Position numbers and translations under genes: made by a program. From Ancylobacter amanitiformis (lineage in GTDB: Bacteria; Pseudomonadota; Alphaproteobacteria; Rhizobiales; Xanthobacteraceae), in contig NZ_JAUSVR010000004.1 in the NCBI RefSeq assembly GCF_030814815.1, positions 264,721 to 328,720 on the forward strand: a stretch of DNA of 64,000 bases, in the 5' to 3' direction. The notes under the pieces are model-generated. The model worked only from the letters and a program-made list of their open reading frames with translations, had not been told where the DNA came from and did no database searches. Below, in pieces: positions 41,086 to 49,306 of this stretch. Position 1 is the first letter of the stretch. Each line of letters opens with the position of its first letter.

Positions 41086-41699
41086 GGGTCCCTCCGCAGC
41101 CAGCGCGTCTCAAAAGGCCCCTCGTATCCACGGAGCCAGACGATGATCAGGAAGTCCTTGTCGCCACCGCCCGGCTTCAGTCCGGCGGCGATGACCGCAC
41201 CCGGGGGCATCGATGGCCGCGGCGTCAGAACCCACACGCGCCTTGGCTGGCTCTGCTCCAGCCACCGGCTGCGCTCGTCGCCCCAGAGCCAGCGCGCCGG
41301 CAGGACCATCGCGACCTTGTGGTCGGCAAGATCGAGCGCGTGCTGGACGAAGCCCAGGGGGCGGCCGGCCTTCACATCGGCTTTGGCAATGCCAAAAGGT
41401 GGATTGCAGACGATGGATCGCGCCGGTCGGCCGCGAACCTGCATCGGCCGCTTCATGGCGAGGAAATTGACGGGCGCGACCTCGCCATATCCGCGAGCGA
41501 CCAGATCGGTCCCGATCGCGTCATAACCCGCAGCAAGGGCCGCCTTGGGAATGGTCATCATGCCCGCGCACGGATCCCATATCGGGCCTTCGAATTTCTC
41601 TTCCGCGAACAGCCTGCGGGCGCACCATTCCTCTTCGACATACCAATCGTTGGGATCGCGCTCCCACAGATGCGCGTTCTTCTTCACTGCCGCCTTCAC
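41082..41699 (-). CDS. Methyltransferase-like protein with NPPFG motif
   Basis: 205 residues. IWDPCAGMMTIPKAALAAG resembles a degenerate SAM motif I, GTDLVARGYG the acidic loop, and IVCNPPFGIA the catalytic NPPF motif of N6-adenine or glutamine methylases. Short phage proteins of this type stand in replication operons. Coupled to its neighbours by 4-base overlaps. Confidence 0.75.
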   Translation of the reverse strand: MKAAVKKNAHLWERDPNDWYVEEEWCARRLFAEEKFEGPIWDPCAGMMTIPKAALAAGYDAIGTDLVARGYGEVAPVNFLAMKRPMQVRGRPARSIVCNPPFGIAKADVKAGRPLGFVQHALDLADHKVAMVLPARWLWGDERSRWLEQSQPRRVWVLTPRPSMPPGAVIAAGLKPGGGDKDFLIIVWLRGYEGPFETRWLRRDP

Positions 41700-42316
41700 A
41701 GGGGGATGTCCTCGATGTCATTGAACCTGCGCAGCAGCGCTTCGGACTTCTCCATCGCCTGGGGCTTGTCGACGATCACGGCACGCGACTGGAAAAGCGG
41801 GGTGGTGGCGATTGACGTCTTCGGCGCGACGACCGCGCAGGCGTAGGACCAGACGGCGAGCGAATCTGCAGCGTCCTCGCTGTCGAATCTCCAGCCGAGA
41901 TGCCGGCAGCGCTGCTGCACCGCCAGCTTGCCTTTCTCGCCCGGCGGGTTGCTGCCGACGAAGTGCTTGCGCACATCCGAGATATCGGTCTCGCGGATCT
42001 CACCGATGCCCTTGGCCTGGGCGAGGGTCTCGATCAGGAAAACCAGGCCGAGCAGGATGCGCGAAGTATTCATGTTGGTCCGCATGCCCATCTTGCGGGG
42101 ATCGAACGGCGCCTCGAAATAGAGGGCATCCACCGGGCAGAGCTTCATGAAGTCGGCGAACCACCGCATCATCCCGCGCCCGACAGCGCCGCATGACGAG
42201 CCGGGGGAGGCGAACCGGATGGTGCCGGCCCGCGGCACCTCCCCGGGCACGCCGTAGGCCCAGCCAGTCTGCGACGCGATGTCGAGCGCCAGGATGCGCG
42301 GCGGTGCCGAGGTCAC
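41696..42316 (-). CDS. RuvC-like Holliday junction resolvase
   Basis: 206 residues. LALDIASQTGWAYG gives the first acidic residue of the RuvC/RNase H fold, ALYFEAPF the second strand, and DSEDAADSLAVWSYA the closing acidic helix. Phage RuvC-type enzymes resolve branched DNA before packaging. Stop and start overlap with both neighbours. Confidence 0.82.
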   Translation of the reverse strand: MTSAPPRILALDIASQTGWAYGVPGEVPRAGTIRFASPGSSCGAVGRGMMRWFADFMKLCPVDALYFEAPFDPRKMGMRTNMNTSRILLGLVFLIETLAQAKGIGEIRETDISDVRKHFVGSNPPGEKGKLAVQQRCRHLGWRFDSEDAADSLAVWSYACAVVAPKTSIATTPLFQSRAVIVDKPQAMEKSEALLRRFNDIEDIPL

Positions 42317-42717
42317 TGGAAGGTCTCGTTCTCGAATTCGTCCACCGCTTCACGGTCCGCCTGCTGCTCGGCAGAGGCCCGCTTGCCCGGCACCTTCTTC
42401 GCGGCCGGCTTGTCACCCTCGTCGTCGTAGTAGTCGAAGAGGCGCGCATCCTCGGCTTCGAGTTCATCGCGGACCTTCTCGATCCGCTTACGCAGGTTCA
42501 GCACCTTGAGCCGGGCCTTGAACGGCTTCAGGACGATGCCGCGCTCCTTGGCCTCCTCGAACAGGTCTTTCATGTCACCGCGCACATCCTTGCACGCATT
42601 CATGTAGTCACTGCGGAGACTATCGAGGTCGCCCTGATAGCTGGCATACCGGCGCTCGAATTCGGCGCACAGTTCCCTGTCAACCGAACCTGTGTTCGGC
42701 TTTGCTTTCTTCGCCAT
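42313..42717 (-). CDS. Helical DNA-binding-type phage protein, GapR-like by pattern
   Basis: 134 residues. A helical central part (YMNACKDVRGDMKDLFEEAK then GIVLKPFKARLKVLNLRKRI) resembles GapR/DUF2312 proteins, which clamp overtwisted DNA in alphaproteobacteria; the ends are Lys-rich and acidic. The ATG at 42717 starts MAKKAKPNTG. The GapR link is a resemblance of pattern and length, not certain. Confidence 0.6.
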   Translation of the reverse strand: MAKKAKPNTGSVDRELCAEFERRYASYQGDLDSLRSDYMNACKDVRGDMKDLFEEAKERGIVLKPFKARLKVLNLRKRIEKVRDELEAEDARLFDYYDDEGDKPAAKKVPGKRASAEQQADREAVDEFENETFQ

Positions 42718-42752
42718 GGGAATATTCCTGGGCTGGGGTTGCGCGCGCCGCC

Positions 42753-43043
42753 CTATGCGGCGGCGCTGTCATCGCTACGCCCGGCCGCGCGACGGGTCGG
42801 ACGCTCAATCCCGTCGGGCCACGGCAGATAGTGCGGCCAGACATCCGAAAATGCCTGGACGCACCGGTCGTAGGTTTCGACGGTGAAGTTGCTCTGGCTG
42901 GAGAGGAGCCGCGCGACATGCGACGCGTCGGTCTGAGACATGCCGACGCTGCGCAGCACGCGGCCGGGGCTGTTCGAGATCGGGCCGCTATAGGCGGCGA
43001 TCAGCCGACCGATGTTGGAGAGGAGAGTCTCACGCATGCTCAT
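42753..43043 (-). CDS. Cro-position regulator of the leftward operon
   Basis: 96 residues from the ATG at 43043 (MSMRETLLSNIGRLIAAYSG); an ATG at 43037 or one further upstream near 43076 would also work. GRVLRSVGMSQTDASHVARL reads as a helix-turn-helix. It is divergent from the repressor gene, and the operator dyad at 43046-43058 lies just upstream of its start: the place of Cro in lambda-like switches. No strong ribosome site is visible, so translation may be weak or leaderless. Confidence 0.6.
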   Translation of the reverse strand: MSMRETLLSNIGRLIAAYSGPISNSPGRVLRSVGMSQTDASHVARLLSSQSNFTVETYDRCVQAFSDVWPHYLPWPDGIERPTRRAAGRSDDSAAA

Positions 43044-43045
43044 GA

Positions 43046-43058
43046 GTTGTAAAACAAC
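43046..43058. promoter_or_regulatory. Putative repressor operator GTTGTAAAACAAC
   Basis: A perfect 5-bp dyad with a 3-base centre between the divergent Cro-position and repressor genes; the same sequence recurs at 22751 and 44063 with one change (T to C in the fifth base). Confidence 0.65.
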
Positions 43059-43153
43059 ACATTCGCGAACGGACATCAACCCCGCAGGCGCTTGATAAAT
43101 TGCCGAAAGTGCGAGATCTATCCGCAGACGGAGGTAATCATTTCGAGGGGAAA

Positions 43154-43765
43154 ATGCTGAAAACGCGCGTGCTGCAACGACTTGAGGCCCTGAGTATCAC
43201 CCAATGGGAGGCCGCGCGTCGGGCCGGGCTGCACCGCAATTTCGTGTACGACCTCATGGAAGGTCGTAAGCAGAAACCCCAGCAGAAAACCCTCCTGGCG
43301 CTCGCCCGCGCCCTGCAGTGCTCCGTCGACTACCTCATTGGCAACACGGAAGAAATCGGTTCGCCACCACCGGTGAGTGAAGCCTCCGGACAGGGGCTGC
43401 CGGTCGTCGGAATCATCGAGGAGGGCGCCTGGCGCCGCCCCTTGAAGCAGCCGCGCGGCACGGTGCTGATCCAGCCGGATGCCCGCTACACCGGCCGGCA
43501 GTCGGCCTACCTGTTCCGCGGGGACCCGCATGCCGGCCTTGAGGACGGCATGTTCGTGCTGGCCGTCGATGCGGGCGACTATGAGCGGCAGATCGGCGCT
43601 CCGGCTGCCGGCAACCCGGTCATCGTCGAGCTGAGGCGCAAGGCGCTAAACGAGGTCCAGACGGTGGTTCGTCCGTGGGCCTCGGGCTTGGAAATGTCGC
43701 TTCGGAGCACAGACGTCGAGGCGCAGGTCGTGGCAATCGTCGCCGCCGCTTTCCGGCTGTACTGA
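43154..43765 (+). CDS. CI-like phage repressor (XRE HTH, S24-type domain)
   Basis: 203 residues from the ATG at 43154 (GAGGGG upstream). Residues 5-65 hold an XRE helix-turn-helix (LSITQWEAARRAGLHRNFVY, ALARALQCSVDYLIGN). The C-terminal half has the LexA/S24 layout: VVGIIEEGAWR, then LFRGDPHAGLEDGMFVLAVD. In self-cleaving repressors the second motif reads GDSM with the catalytic Ser; here it is GDPH (123-126), so autocleavage looks lost. It probably binds the GTTGYAAAACAAC sites and keeps lysogeny. Confidence 0.85.
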   Translation: MLKTRVLQRLEALSITQWEAARRAGLHRNFVYDLMEGRKQKPQQKTLLALARALQCSVDYLIGNTEEIGSPPPVSEASGQGLPVVGIIEEGAWRRPLKQPRGTVLIQPDARYTGRQSAYLFRGDPHAGLEDGMFVLAVDAGDYERQIGAPAAGNPVIVELRRKALNEVQTVVRPWASGLEMSLRSTDVEAQVVAIVAAAFRLY

Positions 43766-44188
43766 GCCGCGAACCTTTCCTGCGCGCGTGCGCCACGCCC
43801 GCGTAGTATATACACTTAGAGTTATATTAAGGTTATATATCAGCAGGTTGCTATGAGGGGCGCCTCAAGCGCCCCCATCATCTGCATAACCCCAATCATA
43901 ATATGCAGCCCATTTTTGTAGAAACTTGTCCTATTTTCTCAGCGTGCTCTGTGCGTCGGGATTTCTCGACGGGCACAACTTTCATGCGCACGTGTTGCAG
44001 GTTCTGTGCCAATCTCGAACGGTAGCTATCTAAAAAAGTTGTAAAAAATCCGCGCCGAGAGAGTTGCAAAACAACTCAATCTGCAACATGCTCTGCAAAT
44101 CGACGCGGGAATGGCTCGCGTCGCTCTCAGGCAGAGCACAACATGACCTCATCTCGCAGGGCCGCACGTGCGGCATCTGGGGGCGCTC
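43766..44188. other. Early promoter region of the rightward recombination unit
   Basis: 423 bases without a supported gene, unusually A/T-rich for this DNA (TAGTATATACACTTAGAG near 43803). It holds the operator at 44063-44075 and AAAAAAGTTGT at 44032-44042, and should carry the promoter for the genes from 44189 on. Exact -10 and -35 boxes cannot be assigned with confidence. Confidence 0.55.
44063..44075. promoter_or_regulatory. Putative repressor operator GTTGCAAAACAAC
   Basis: Same dyad as at 22751; flanked by GA upstream and TCA downstream and about 110 bases before the exonuclease gene. AAAAAAGTTGT lies 31 bases upstream, as at 22723. Confidence 0.6.
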
Positions 44189-45160
44189 ATGGTCATTGAG
44201 CGCATCCAGTTCAGTTCCCGAGACGAATGGCTCGATCTCCGCAAGAACGACATCACCGCATCCGTCGTCGGCGCGCTGTTCGGCGTGCACGACTACCAGA
44301 CCCCGTTCGGCCTCTACGCGCTGAAAACCGGGCTCACCGCCGAAGACCCGGAAGAGACCGACGCGATGAAGCGCGGTCGCCTGCTGGAGCCAGTCGCCGT
44401 GCAGTTGCTGCGCGAGCAACACCCGGAATGGAAGATCACCCACAACACGGGCCGGGGCGCGGCCTACCTGCGTGACGCCAGCGTCAATCTCGGCGCGACC
44501 GTGGACGTGTTTGTCGAGTGCCCGGTGCGCGGCCTCGGCGTCGTGCAGGTCAAGAGCGTCGAGGCCGGCACGTTCCGGCGGAAGTGGGTTGATGCAGAGA
44601 CCCACGAGACGACACCTCCCCTCTGGATCGTGCTGCAGACTCTGACCGAGGCACACTTGGCCGGTGCGGCGTGGGGCGCCGTCGCGCCCTTGGTCGTCAG
44701 CTACGGCATCGACATGCCGCTAATCGACATCCCGATCCATCAGGAAATGATCAAGCGGATCCGCGGACAGGTCCGGAACTTCTGGACGATGGTCGAGGAA
44801 GACCAGGAGCCCGATGCGGACTTCAGCAAGGACGCTGCGCTCATCCAGCGGCTGTACACCCAGGACGACGGTTCCTCGGTTGACCTCAGCGGAAACCGGA
44901 TCGTGCAGATCCTTGCCGAGCGCGAGAAGTTGAAAGAGGTCGAGCGTGCCGGCGCGTCGGCCGAGAAGGCCCGCAAGACGATCGATACCGAGATCATCAA
45001 CATGCTCGGCAATGCCACCACCGGGCGGATGAGCGACGGCACCGAGGTGACGGCCAAGACCACGCACCGCAAGGGCTACGAGGTCAAGCCGAGCAGCTAT
45101 CGCAGCGTGAAGGTGAAGGCGGGCGCCGTGACCGCGCCGGCCGACATCGACGAATTCTGA
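44189..45160 (+). CDS. YqaJ-type phage exonuclease (lambda Exo-like)
   Basis: 323 residues from the ATG at 44189 (GGGGGCGCTC upstream). The YqaJ nuclease fold shows RKNDITASVVGALFG, GRLLEP with Glu68, LGATVD with Asp106 and VVQVKS with Gln120/Lys122, the D-E-x-K metal site. The C-terminal quarter is helical and ends in VTAPADIDEF. It degrades one strand of duplex DNA ends and hands ssDNA to RecT, encoded three genes downstream. Confidence 0.88.
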   Translation: MVIERIQFSSRDEWLDLRKNDITASVVGALFGVHDYQTPFGLYALKTGLTAEDPEETDAMKRGRLLEPVAVQLLREQHPEWKITHNTGRGAAYLRDASVNLGATVDVFVECPVRGLGVVQVKSVEAGTFRRKWVDAETHETTPPLWIVLQTLTEAHLAGAAWGAVAPLVVSYGIDMPLIDIPIHQEMIKRIRGQVRNFWTMVEEDQEPDADFSKDAALIQRLYTQDDGSSVDLSGNRIVQILAEREKLKEVERAGASAEKARKTIDTEIINMLGNATTGRMSDGTEVTAKTTHRKGYEVKPSSYRSVKVKAGAVTAPADIDEF

Positions 45161-45186
45161 CATCTCGAACTTGAAGGGGTCTCGCC

Positions 45187-45954
45187 ATGGAGGCTGAGAA
45201 TCCGCGTGCGGTCATGGGTGGGAATAACCCGCCCAGCTTGGCCGAGGTGCTGGCCGACCGTCATGCCGGGCTGTTTGCGCTGGTGGAGCCGCTGGCGAAG
45301 CGGGCCAATGAGCAACCGAAGACGCTCTCGACCGAGGAGGAGAACTTTGCCCTCGGTGAGGTGGTGAAGGCTGCGACCGAGGCGTTCTCGTCGATCGAGG
45401 GCGCGCGGGTCGAGGAGAAGGCCCCCTTCCTTCGGGATGGGAAGATCGTCGATGACACCTTCCGCGGCCCGAAGGAGCGGCTCGACAAGATCATCAAGGG
45501 CCTGTCGGCGCGGGCCGATGCCTATGCGCACCAGAAGAAGCTCGAGGCGCGGCGCAAGGCCCTGGAGGAGGAGCAGAAGCTCCGGGACGAGGAAGAACGC
45601 CTGCGGCGCCTCGCCACCTTCGAGGCCGACATCGGCGACACCGATGCGGCTGAGGTCCACGCCGAGATTGCCGAGACCGTGGCTTTCCGCGCCTCCCAGG
45701 CTGCCGAAACCACCACGGCCCGGGCGGCCGATCTGACCCGGGCGCGCAGCGACACCGGCATGCTGGCGACCGCCAGCGACAAGTGGGACTTCCGCGTCGC
45801 CGACTGGTCGAAGGTCGATATCGCGGCACTCCGCCCGTACCTCACGGTCGATGTGCTCGAGAAGGCGCTGCGCGCGCACATCCGCACCCACAAGGGCTCC
45901 ATGCCGATCGCCGGCGTCGAGTTCGTGGAGATGACAAAGGCGTCGTTCCGATGA
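45187..45954 (+). CDS. Phage recombination-unit protein, coiled-coil, function unknown
   Basis: 255 residues. AVMGGNNPPSLAEVLADRHA begins it; the middle is a long Lys/Glu/Ala coiled coil (KLEARRKALEEEQKLRDEEE); the end has VLEKALRAHIRTHKGSMPIA. Proteins of this layout stand between exo and recT in many alphaproteobacterial prophages. The end overlaps the next ATG by 4 bases. No biochemical role known to me. Confidence 0.68.
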   Translation: MEAENPRAVMGGNNPPSLAEVLADRHAGLFALVEPLAKRANEQPKTLSTEEENFALGEVVKAATEAFSSIEGARVEEKAPFLRDGKIVDDTFRGPKERLDKIIKGLSARADAYAHQKKLEARRKALEEEQKLRDEEERLRRLATFEADIGDTDAAEVHAEIAETVAFRASQAAETTTARAADLTRARSDTGMLATASDKWDFRVADWSKVDIAALRPYLTVDVLEKALRAHIRTHKGSMPIAGVEFVEMTKASFR

Positions 45955-46442
45955 GCAAAGACCTGCGAAACTCGGCTGAGAACATGCGGGCTTGTTCGTC
46001 TGGTGAAGCTTCCGGCATTTCGGACCCGATCGTGATCGAGAGGGACCCGCACGGCTTCACGGTCAGACATGGCGATCGCTCCTGTGATGGCCTCTGCTGG
46101 GACGAGATGCTCGGCCAGGTGGTCAACCTGACGCTCCCGAACGGCGGTGGGCGGCTCTATCGCATGCTGTCTGATGCCGAGCGCGCCACGGAAGAGGCGC
46201 GGGGCCGGGAGCGGGCAGAACAGGTGGCCGCCCGCCGGCGCGCCGTGATTGCCGTCGAGTACCCGATTGAGGGCGCACGCCGGCTGAACCTCGACCTCGC
46301 CGACATCCTCTGTTGGGCCGCAGGCTTCCGCGCCGCCAGGCCCGACGACCCTTCCAATCATCCGATGGGAATTCACGCCGTCCGCGAGTTTCGCGACGTG
46401 CTGTCCCGCGCAATCGAACAGGCATCCACCGATGAGCAATGA
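45951..46442 (+). CDS. Phage protein, function unknown
   Basis: 163 residues from the ATG at 45951. Features: DPHGFTVRHGDRSCDGLCWD, LNLTLPNGGGRLYRML-like middle, and a C-terminal helix with ILCWAAGFRAA. Coupled by overlap to both neighbours, upstream of recT. Confidence 0.65.
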   Translation: MSKDLRNSAENMRACSSGEASGISDPIVIERDPHGFTVRHGDRSCDGLCWDEMLGQVVNLTLPNGGGRLYRMLSDAERATEEARGRERAEQVAARRRAVIAVEYPIEGARRLNLDLADILCWAAGFRAARPDDPSNHPMGIHAVREFRDVLSRAIEQASTDEQ

Positions 46443-47667
46443 TCTCGCCGCGCTCGAGGAGCGCATCGCCGGTCGCATCGACCCTCTCGAGACTCGTGGC
46501 CTCGCGATCTCCAACAGCGCCGGCGGCATGTCCTTCTCCAACATGTCGCAGGTTCTGGAGTTCGCCAAGATCATGGCGATCGGCGGCGTCGCCATCCGCA
46601 AGCATCTGCGCGGCAACCCCGGCACCTGCCTTGCCGTCACGATCCAGGCGATCGAGTGGCGCATGTCGCCCTTCGCCGTCGCCAATAAGAGCTACTCGGT
46701 CAATGACCAGCTCGCCTATGAGGCGCAGCTCATCCACGCCGTGATCCTGATGCGCGCGCCGCTCAAGGGCCGGCCGAAGTTCCGCTTCGAGGGAGAGGGC
46801 GGCACACGCAAATGCATCGTCTGGGGCGTTCTCGACGACGGCACGGACGACACGGTCGAGTACGTCTCGCCGGCCTTCGACAAGATCACGCCGAAGAACT
46901 CGCCGCTGTGGAAGGCGGACCCAGACCAGCAGCATGGCTATTACAGCGTGCGCGCCTTTGCGCGCCGTCACTTCCCGGACGTCATCTTGGGGGTCTACGC
47001 AGTCGACGAAATCGAGCACGATCGCGGCGCCCCTCGTGACGTCACGCCGGCACGGCCGACGCTCGGCCAGGCGCTGGACCGGCTCTCGGTGTCCGTCGAC
47101 GCCGACGAGGTGGAACTCGTCGAGGCTGCAGCAGCCGTGAAGGTCGAAGCTGAGAAGCCGAAGCGGGAGCGGCGCACGCGCACCACGACGCGCGAAGCGG
47201 CCGAGGCTGAGAAGGCGGATCAGGTCGAGGAGGCGTCGCAAACCGCGCAGCGGAGCGAGCCGGAGACAGCCTCGACTGAGGCCAGCAGCGAGCCGGCCGC
47301 GACGCGCGCCTCCGACGCCACGGCGCAACAGGATGTCGCCGCGACGCCCGAGGAAGAAGATCCGTTCGCGGAGGGTGACGCGGGAACCTCCGATGCCGAC
47401 CCCGCCGACGAGGCCGAGGCCGTCTTCACCCGCATGGAGAACCTCGACGTCGCGCCGCGCGGCATCGACCAGAGCGATATCGAGCAGTGCAGGATGTACC
47501 TGCAGGGGCATGACGCCGCCCATGCCGGCCACCCCCGGACCGTGCCGGCCGAACTGAAGCGCCGGTATGTCGAGGAGAAGGACGAGAAGGCGCGGGTGCA
47601 CGGCATCTGCTGGATGAAGGGGCACGACAGCGTCACCGGCTACAAGCCGCCGCCGAAGAACGGGTGA
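46432..47667 (+). CDS. recT: RecT-family single-strand annealing protein
   Basis: 411 residues. The RecT core runs to about 200: FSNMSQVLEFAKIMAIGGVA, CLAVTIQAIEWRMSPFAVAN and KSYSVNDQLAYEAQLIHAVI, then PKNSPLWKADPDQQHGYYSV. The remaining 200 residues are a low-complexity Ala/Glu/Arg tail (about 215-330) and a short conserved end with CRMYLQGHDAAHAGHP-like residues. It anneals ssDNA made by the YqaJ exonuclease. The tail is long for the family. Confidence 0.88.
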   Translation: MSNDLAALEERIAGRIDPLETRGLAISNSAGGMSFSNMSQVLEFAKIMAIGGVAIRKHLRGNPGTCLAVTIQAIEWRMSPFAVANKSYSVNDQLAYEAQLIHAVILMRAPLKGRPKFRFEGEGGTRKCIVWGVLDDGTDDTVEYVSPAFDKITPKNSPLWKADPDQQHGYYSVRAFARRHFPDVILGVYAVDEIEHDRGAPRDVTPARPTLGQALDRLSVSVDADEVELVEAAAAVKVEAEKPKRERRTRTTTREAAEAEKADQVEEASQTAQRSEPETASTEASSEPAATRASDATAQQDVAATPEEEDPFAEGDAGTSDADPADEAEAVFTRMENLDVAPRGIDQSDIEQCRMYLQGHDAAHAGHPRTVPAELKRRYVEEKDEKARVHGICWMKGHDSVTGYKPPPKNG

Positions 47668-47933
47668 TCGTCATGCAGCAGGATCTGCACGGCGCAATCC
47701 GTGAGGCTGTCCGCGAGCACGTTGTGGCTCGCGGGCAGAAGACCGGCGACGGGATGGTGTTCGACGCCGCCGAGGTGGCGGAGGCCCTCGTCCAGGTTCT
47801 CGCCGAGGTCATCGTCTCCGGCCACCCGGCCGAGCGCGGGACCTTCACCGCAACGATCCATCAGGCGCTCGATGAGGCCGTGGTGGACAGGGCCGCGGCC
47901 AGCCAGGTCCCGTATCCGGTGCTGCCGCCATGA
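47664..47933 (+). CDS. Small phage protein, function unknown
   Basis: 89 residues (MIVMQQDLHGAIREAVREHV; an ATG at 47673 is an alternative). Helical and Ala/Val/Glu-rich, with EAVREHVVARGQKTGDG. It overlaps recT and the next gene by 4 bases each. No family recognised. Confidence 0.62.
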   Translation: MIVMQQDLHGAIREAVREHVVARGQKTGDGMVFDAAEVAEALVQVLAEVIVSGHPAERGTFTATIHQALDEAVVDRAAASQVPYPVLPP

Positions 47934-48205
47934 CAGTCGAGCACCTGCGGGAGCGGCTCAACGTCGTGATCAGCGAGTGGGTGCAGGAGTTCGGCGAGGG
48001 TCCAAGTCTCGGGGTTCCTGTCGAGATGCTCCTCTCGGCGACCACGCACACCTTGGCCGATCTGCTCCTTGATATCGCCGATGCCGCTCTCCGCACCGAA
48101 CTGGCGCGCAGCACCCACGTCTATCTCGACCTTTGCCTCGCCGAAGAGCCCCGGCCGCGGGCGTTCGGCGCCACCGCCAAGATCATACCGCTGAGGCCGC
48201 AATGA
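47930..48205 (+). CDS. Small phage protein, function unknown
   Basis: 91 residues, TVEHLRERLNVVISEWVQEF onward, helical with LLSATTHTLADLLLDIADAA in the middle. Overlaps both neighbours by 4 bases. It looks related in style to the preceding gene but I see no clear sequence identity. Confidence 0.62.
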   Translation: MTVEHLRERLNVVISEWVQEFGEGPSLGVPVEMLLSATTHTLADLLLDIADAALRTELARSTHVYLDLCLAEEPRPRAFGATAKIIPLRPQ

Positions 48206-48921
48206 TCATTCGCTGCATCGACTTCGAGACCACCGGAGAGCCCACGGAGGACGTGCGACAGGCCATCTGCGAGGTTGGCTGGTGCGATATCACGGTCGAC
48301 GAGCAGGATCTCGAAGACGGCTTTGCTGTGCCGGTGCTCGGCCAGCCCAAGGGCTATCTGGTCAATCCGGGGCGCCCGATCCCGCCGGAGGCCCGCGCCG
48401 TGCACCATATCTCGGACCGGGATGTGGTCGGCGCCCCGACGCCGGACCGGGCCTGCATGGATCTGGCGTCCGGCGACATCGCCCACTACGCCGCCCACAA
48501 AGCCGAGTTCGAGCAGCAGTTCTTCGGCAGCACGGTCTCTTGGATCTGCACCTACAAGGTCGCGCTGCGGATGTGGCCCGATCTGGACAGTCACAAGCTG
48601 CAGTTCCTCCGATATGCGCTGGATCTGGATATCGACCAGGCGCTCGGGCTTCCGGCCCATCGCGCCGTGCCGGACGCTTATGTCGGTGGCGCCCTGATGG
48701 CCCGCATCCTCGAAGAGGGGCGCGTCTCGATCCACGACATGGTGCGCTGGTCCAAGGGGCCGGCGCTGCTGCCCAAGTGCACCTTTGGCGAACACAAGGG
48801 AAAACGCTGGGACGACGTTCCGACGAAGTACCTCGTGTGGATTGTCGAAAAGTCAAGTTTCAAGGGCGATGTTCTCGCGAATGCGAAGCATCACTTGAAG
48901 AATCGCGACGCATTTCGTTGA
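48202..48921 (+). CDS. ExoX-like 3'-5' exonuclease with DUF3820-type tail
   Basis: 239 residues from the ATG at 48202. IIRCIDFETTG (Asp7, Glu9) opens a DEDD exonuclease domain; HRAVPDAYVGGALM carries the closing His/Asp. The C-terminal FGEHKGKRWDDVPTKYLVWI module is the one found at the end of E. coli ExoX and in DUF3820 proteins. It probably trims DNA ends during phage recombination. It overlaps the previous gene by 4 bases. Confidence 0.82.
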   Translation: MIIRCIDFETTGEPTEDVRQAICEVGWCDITVDEQDLEDGFAVPVLGQPKGYLVNPGRPIPPEARAVHHISDRDVVGAPTPDRACMDLASGDIAHYAAHKAEFEQQFFGSTVSWICTYKVALRMWPDLDSHKLQFLRYALDLDIDQALGLPAHRAVPDAYVGGALMARILEEGRVSIHDMVRWSKGPALLPKCTFGEHKGKRWDDVPTKYLVWIVEKSSFKGDVLANAKHHLKNRDAFR

Positions 48922-49086
48922 TTTCGCGTCTACCGATATGGTCAGTTTTTGCAATTTAATGTGGCGAGAACTTAACCAAATCAGTGAATCGTCTCTGACT
49001 ATACGTTAGATCAATTCTTATGAGGCCGGCCGTCGTCTTACATTTCGGACCGTAAAGTCTGAAACGACGTTAGGGGAAACCGTTAC

Positions 49087-49293
49087 ATGGCCGATAAGCC
49101 CAAGAGCAGAGAACAGGCAGGGGCACGGGCGCTTTCTGTCACGCCGATCTCTCAAGCCGCACGCAACGACATCGCAGCGCAGGCGCGCGCGAAGGCGCTG
49201 CGCACCATGACGGCGGAGGAATGGGAGGCGCGCCGCCAGGCGAGCGGCGACCCCGTCCGGGCCGACGTCGACATGGCCTTCGGGCCCGACTGA
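49087..49293 (+). CDS. Small phage protein before SSB, function unknown
   Basis: 68 residues: a charged start (ADKPKSREQAGARAL) and a helical part with KALRTMTAEEWEARRQA. It follows a 165-bp A/T-rich gap that may hold a second promoter, and has GGGGAAACCGTTAC upstream. 13 bases separate it from ssb. Confidence 0.6.
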   Translation: MADKPKSREQAGARALSVTPISQAARNDIAAQARAKALRTMTAEEWEARRQASGDPVRADVDMAFGPD

Positions 49294-49306
49294 ACGGAGC
49301 AACATC

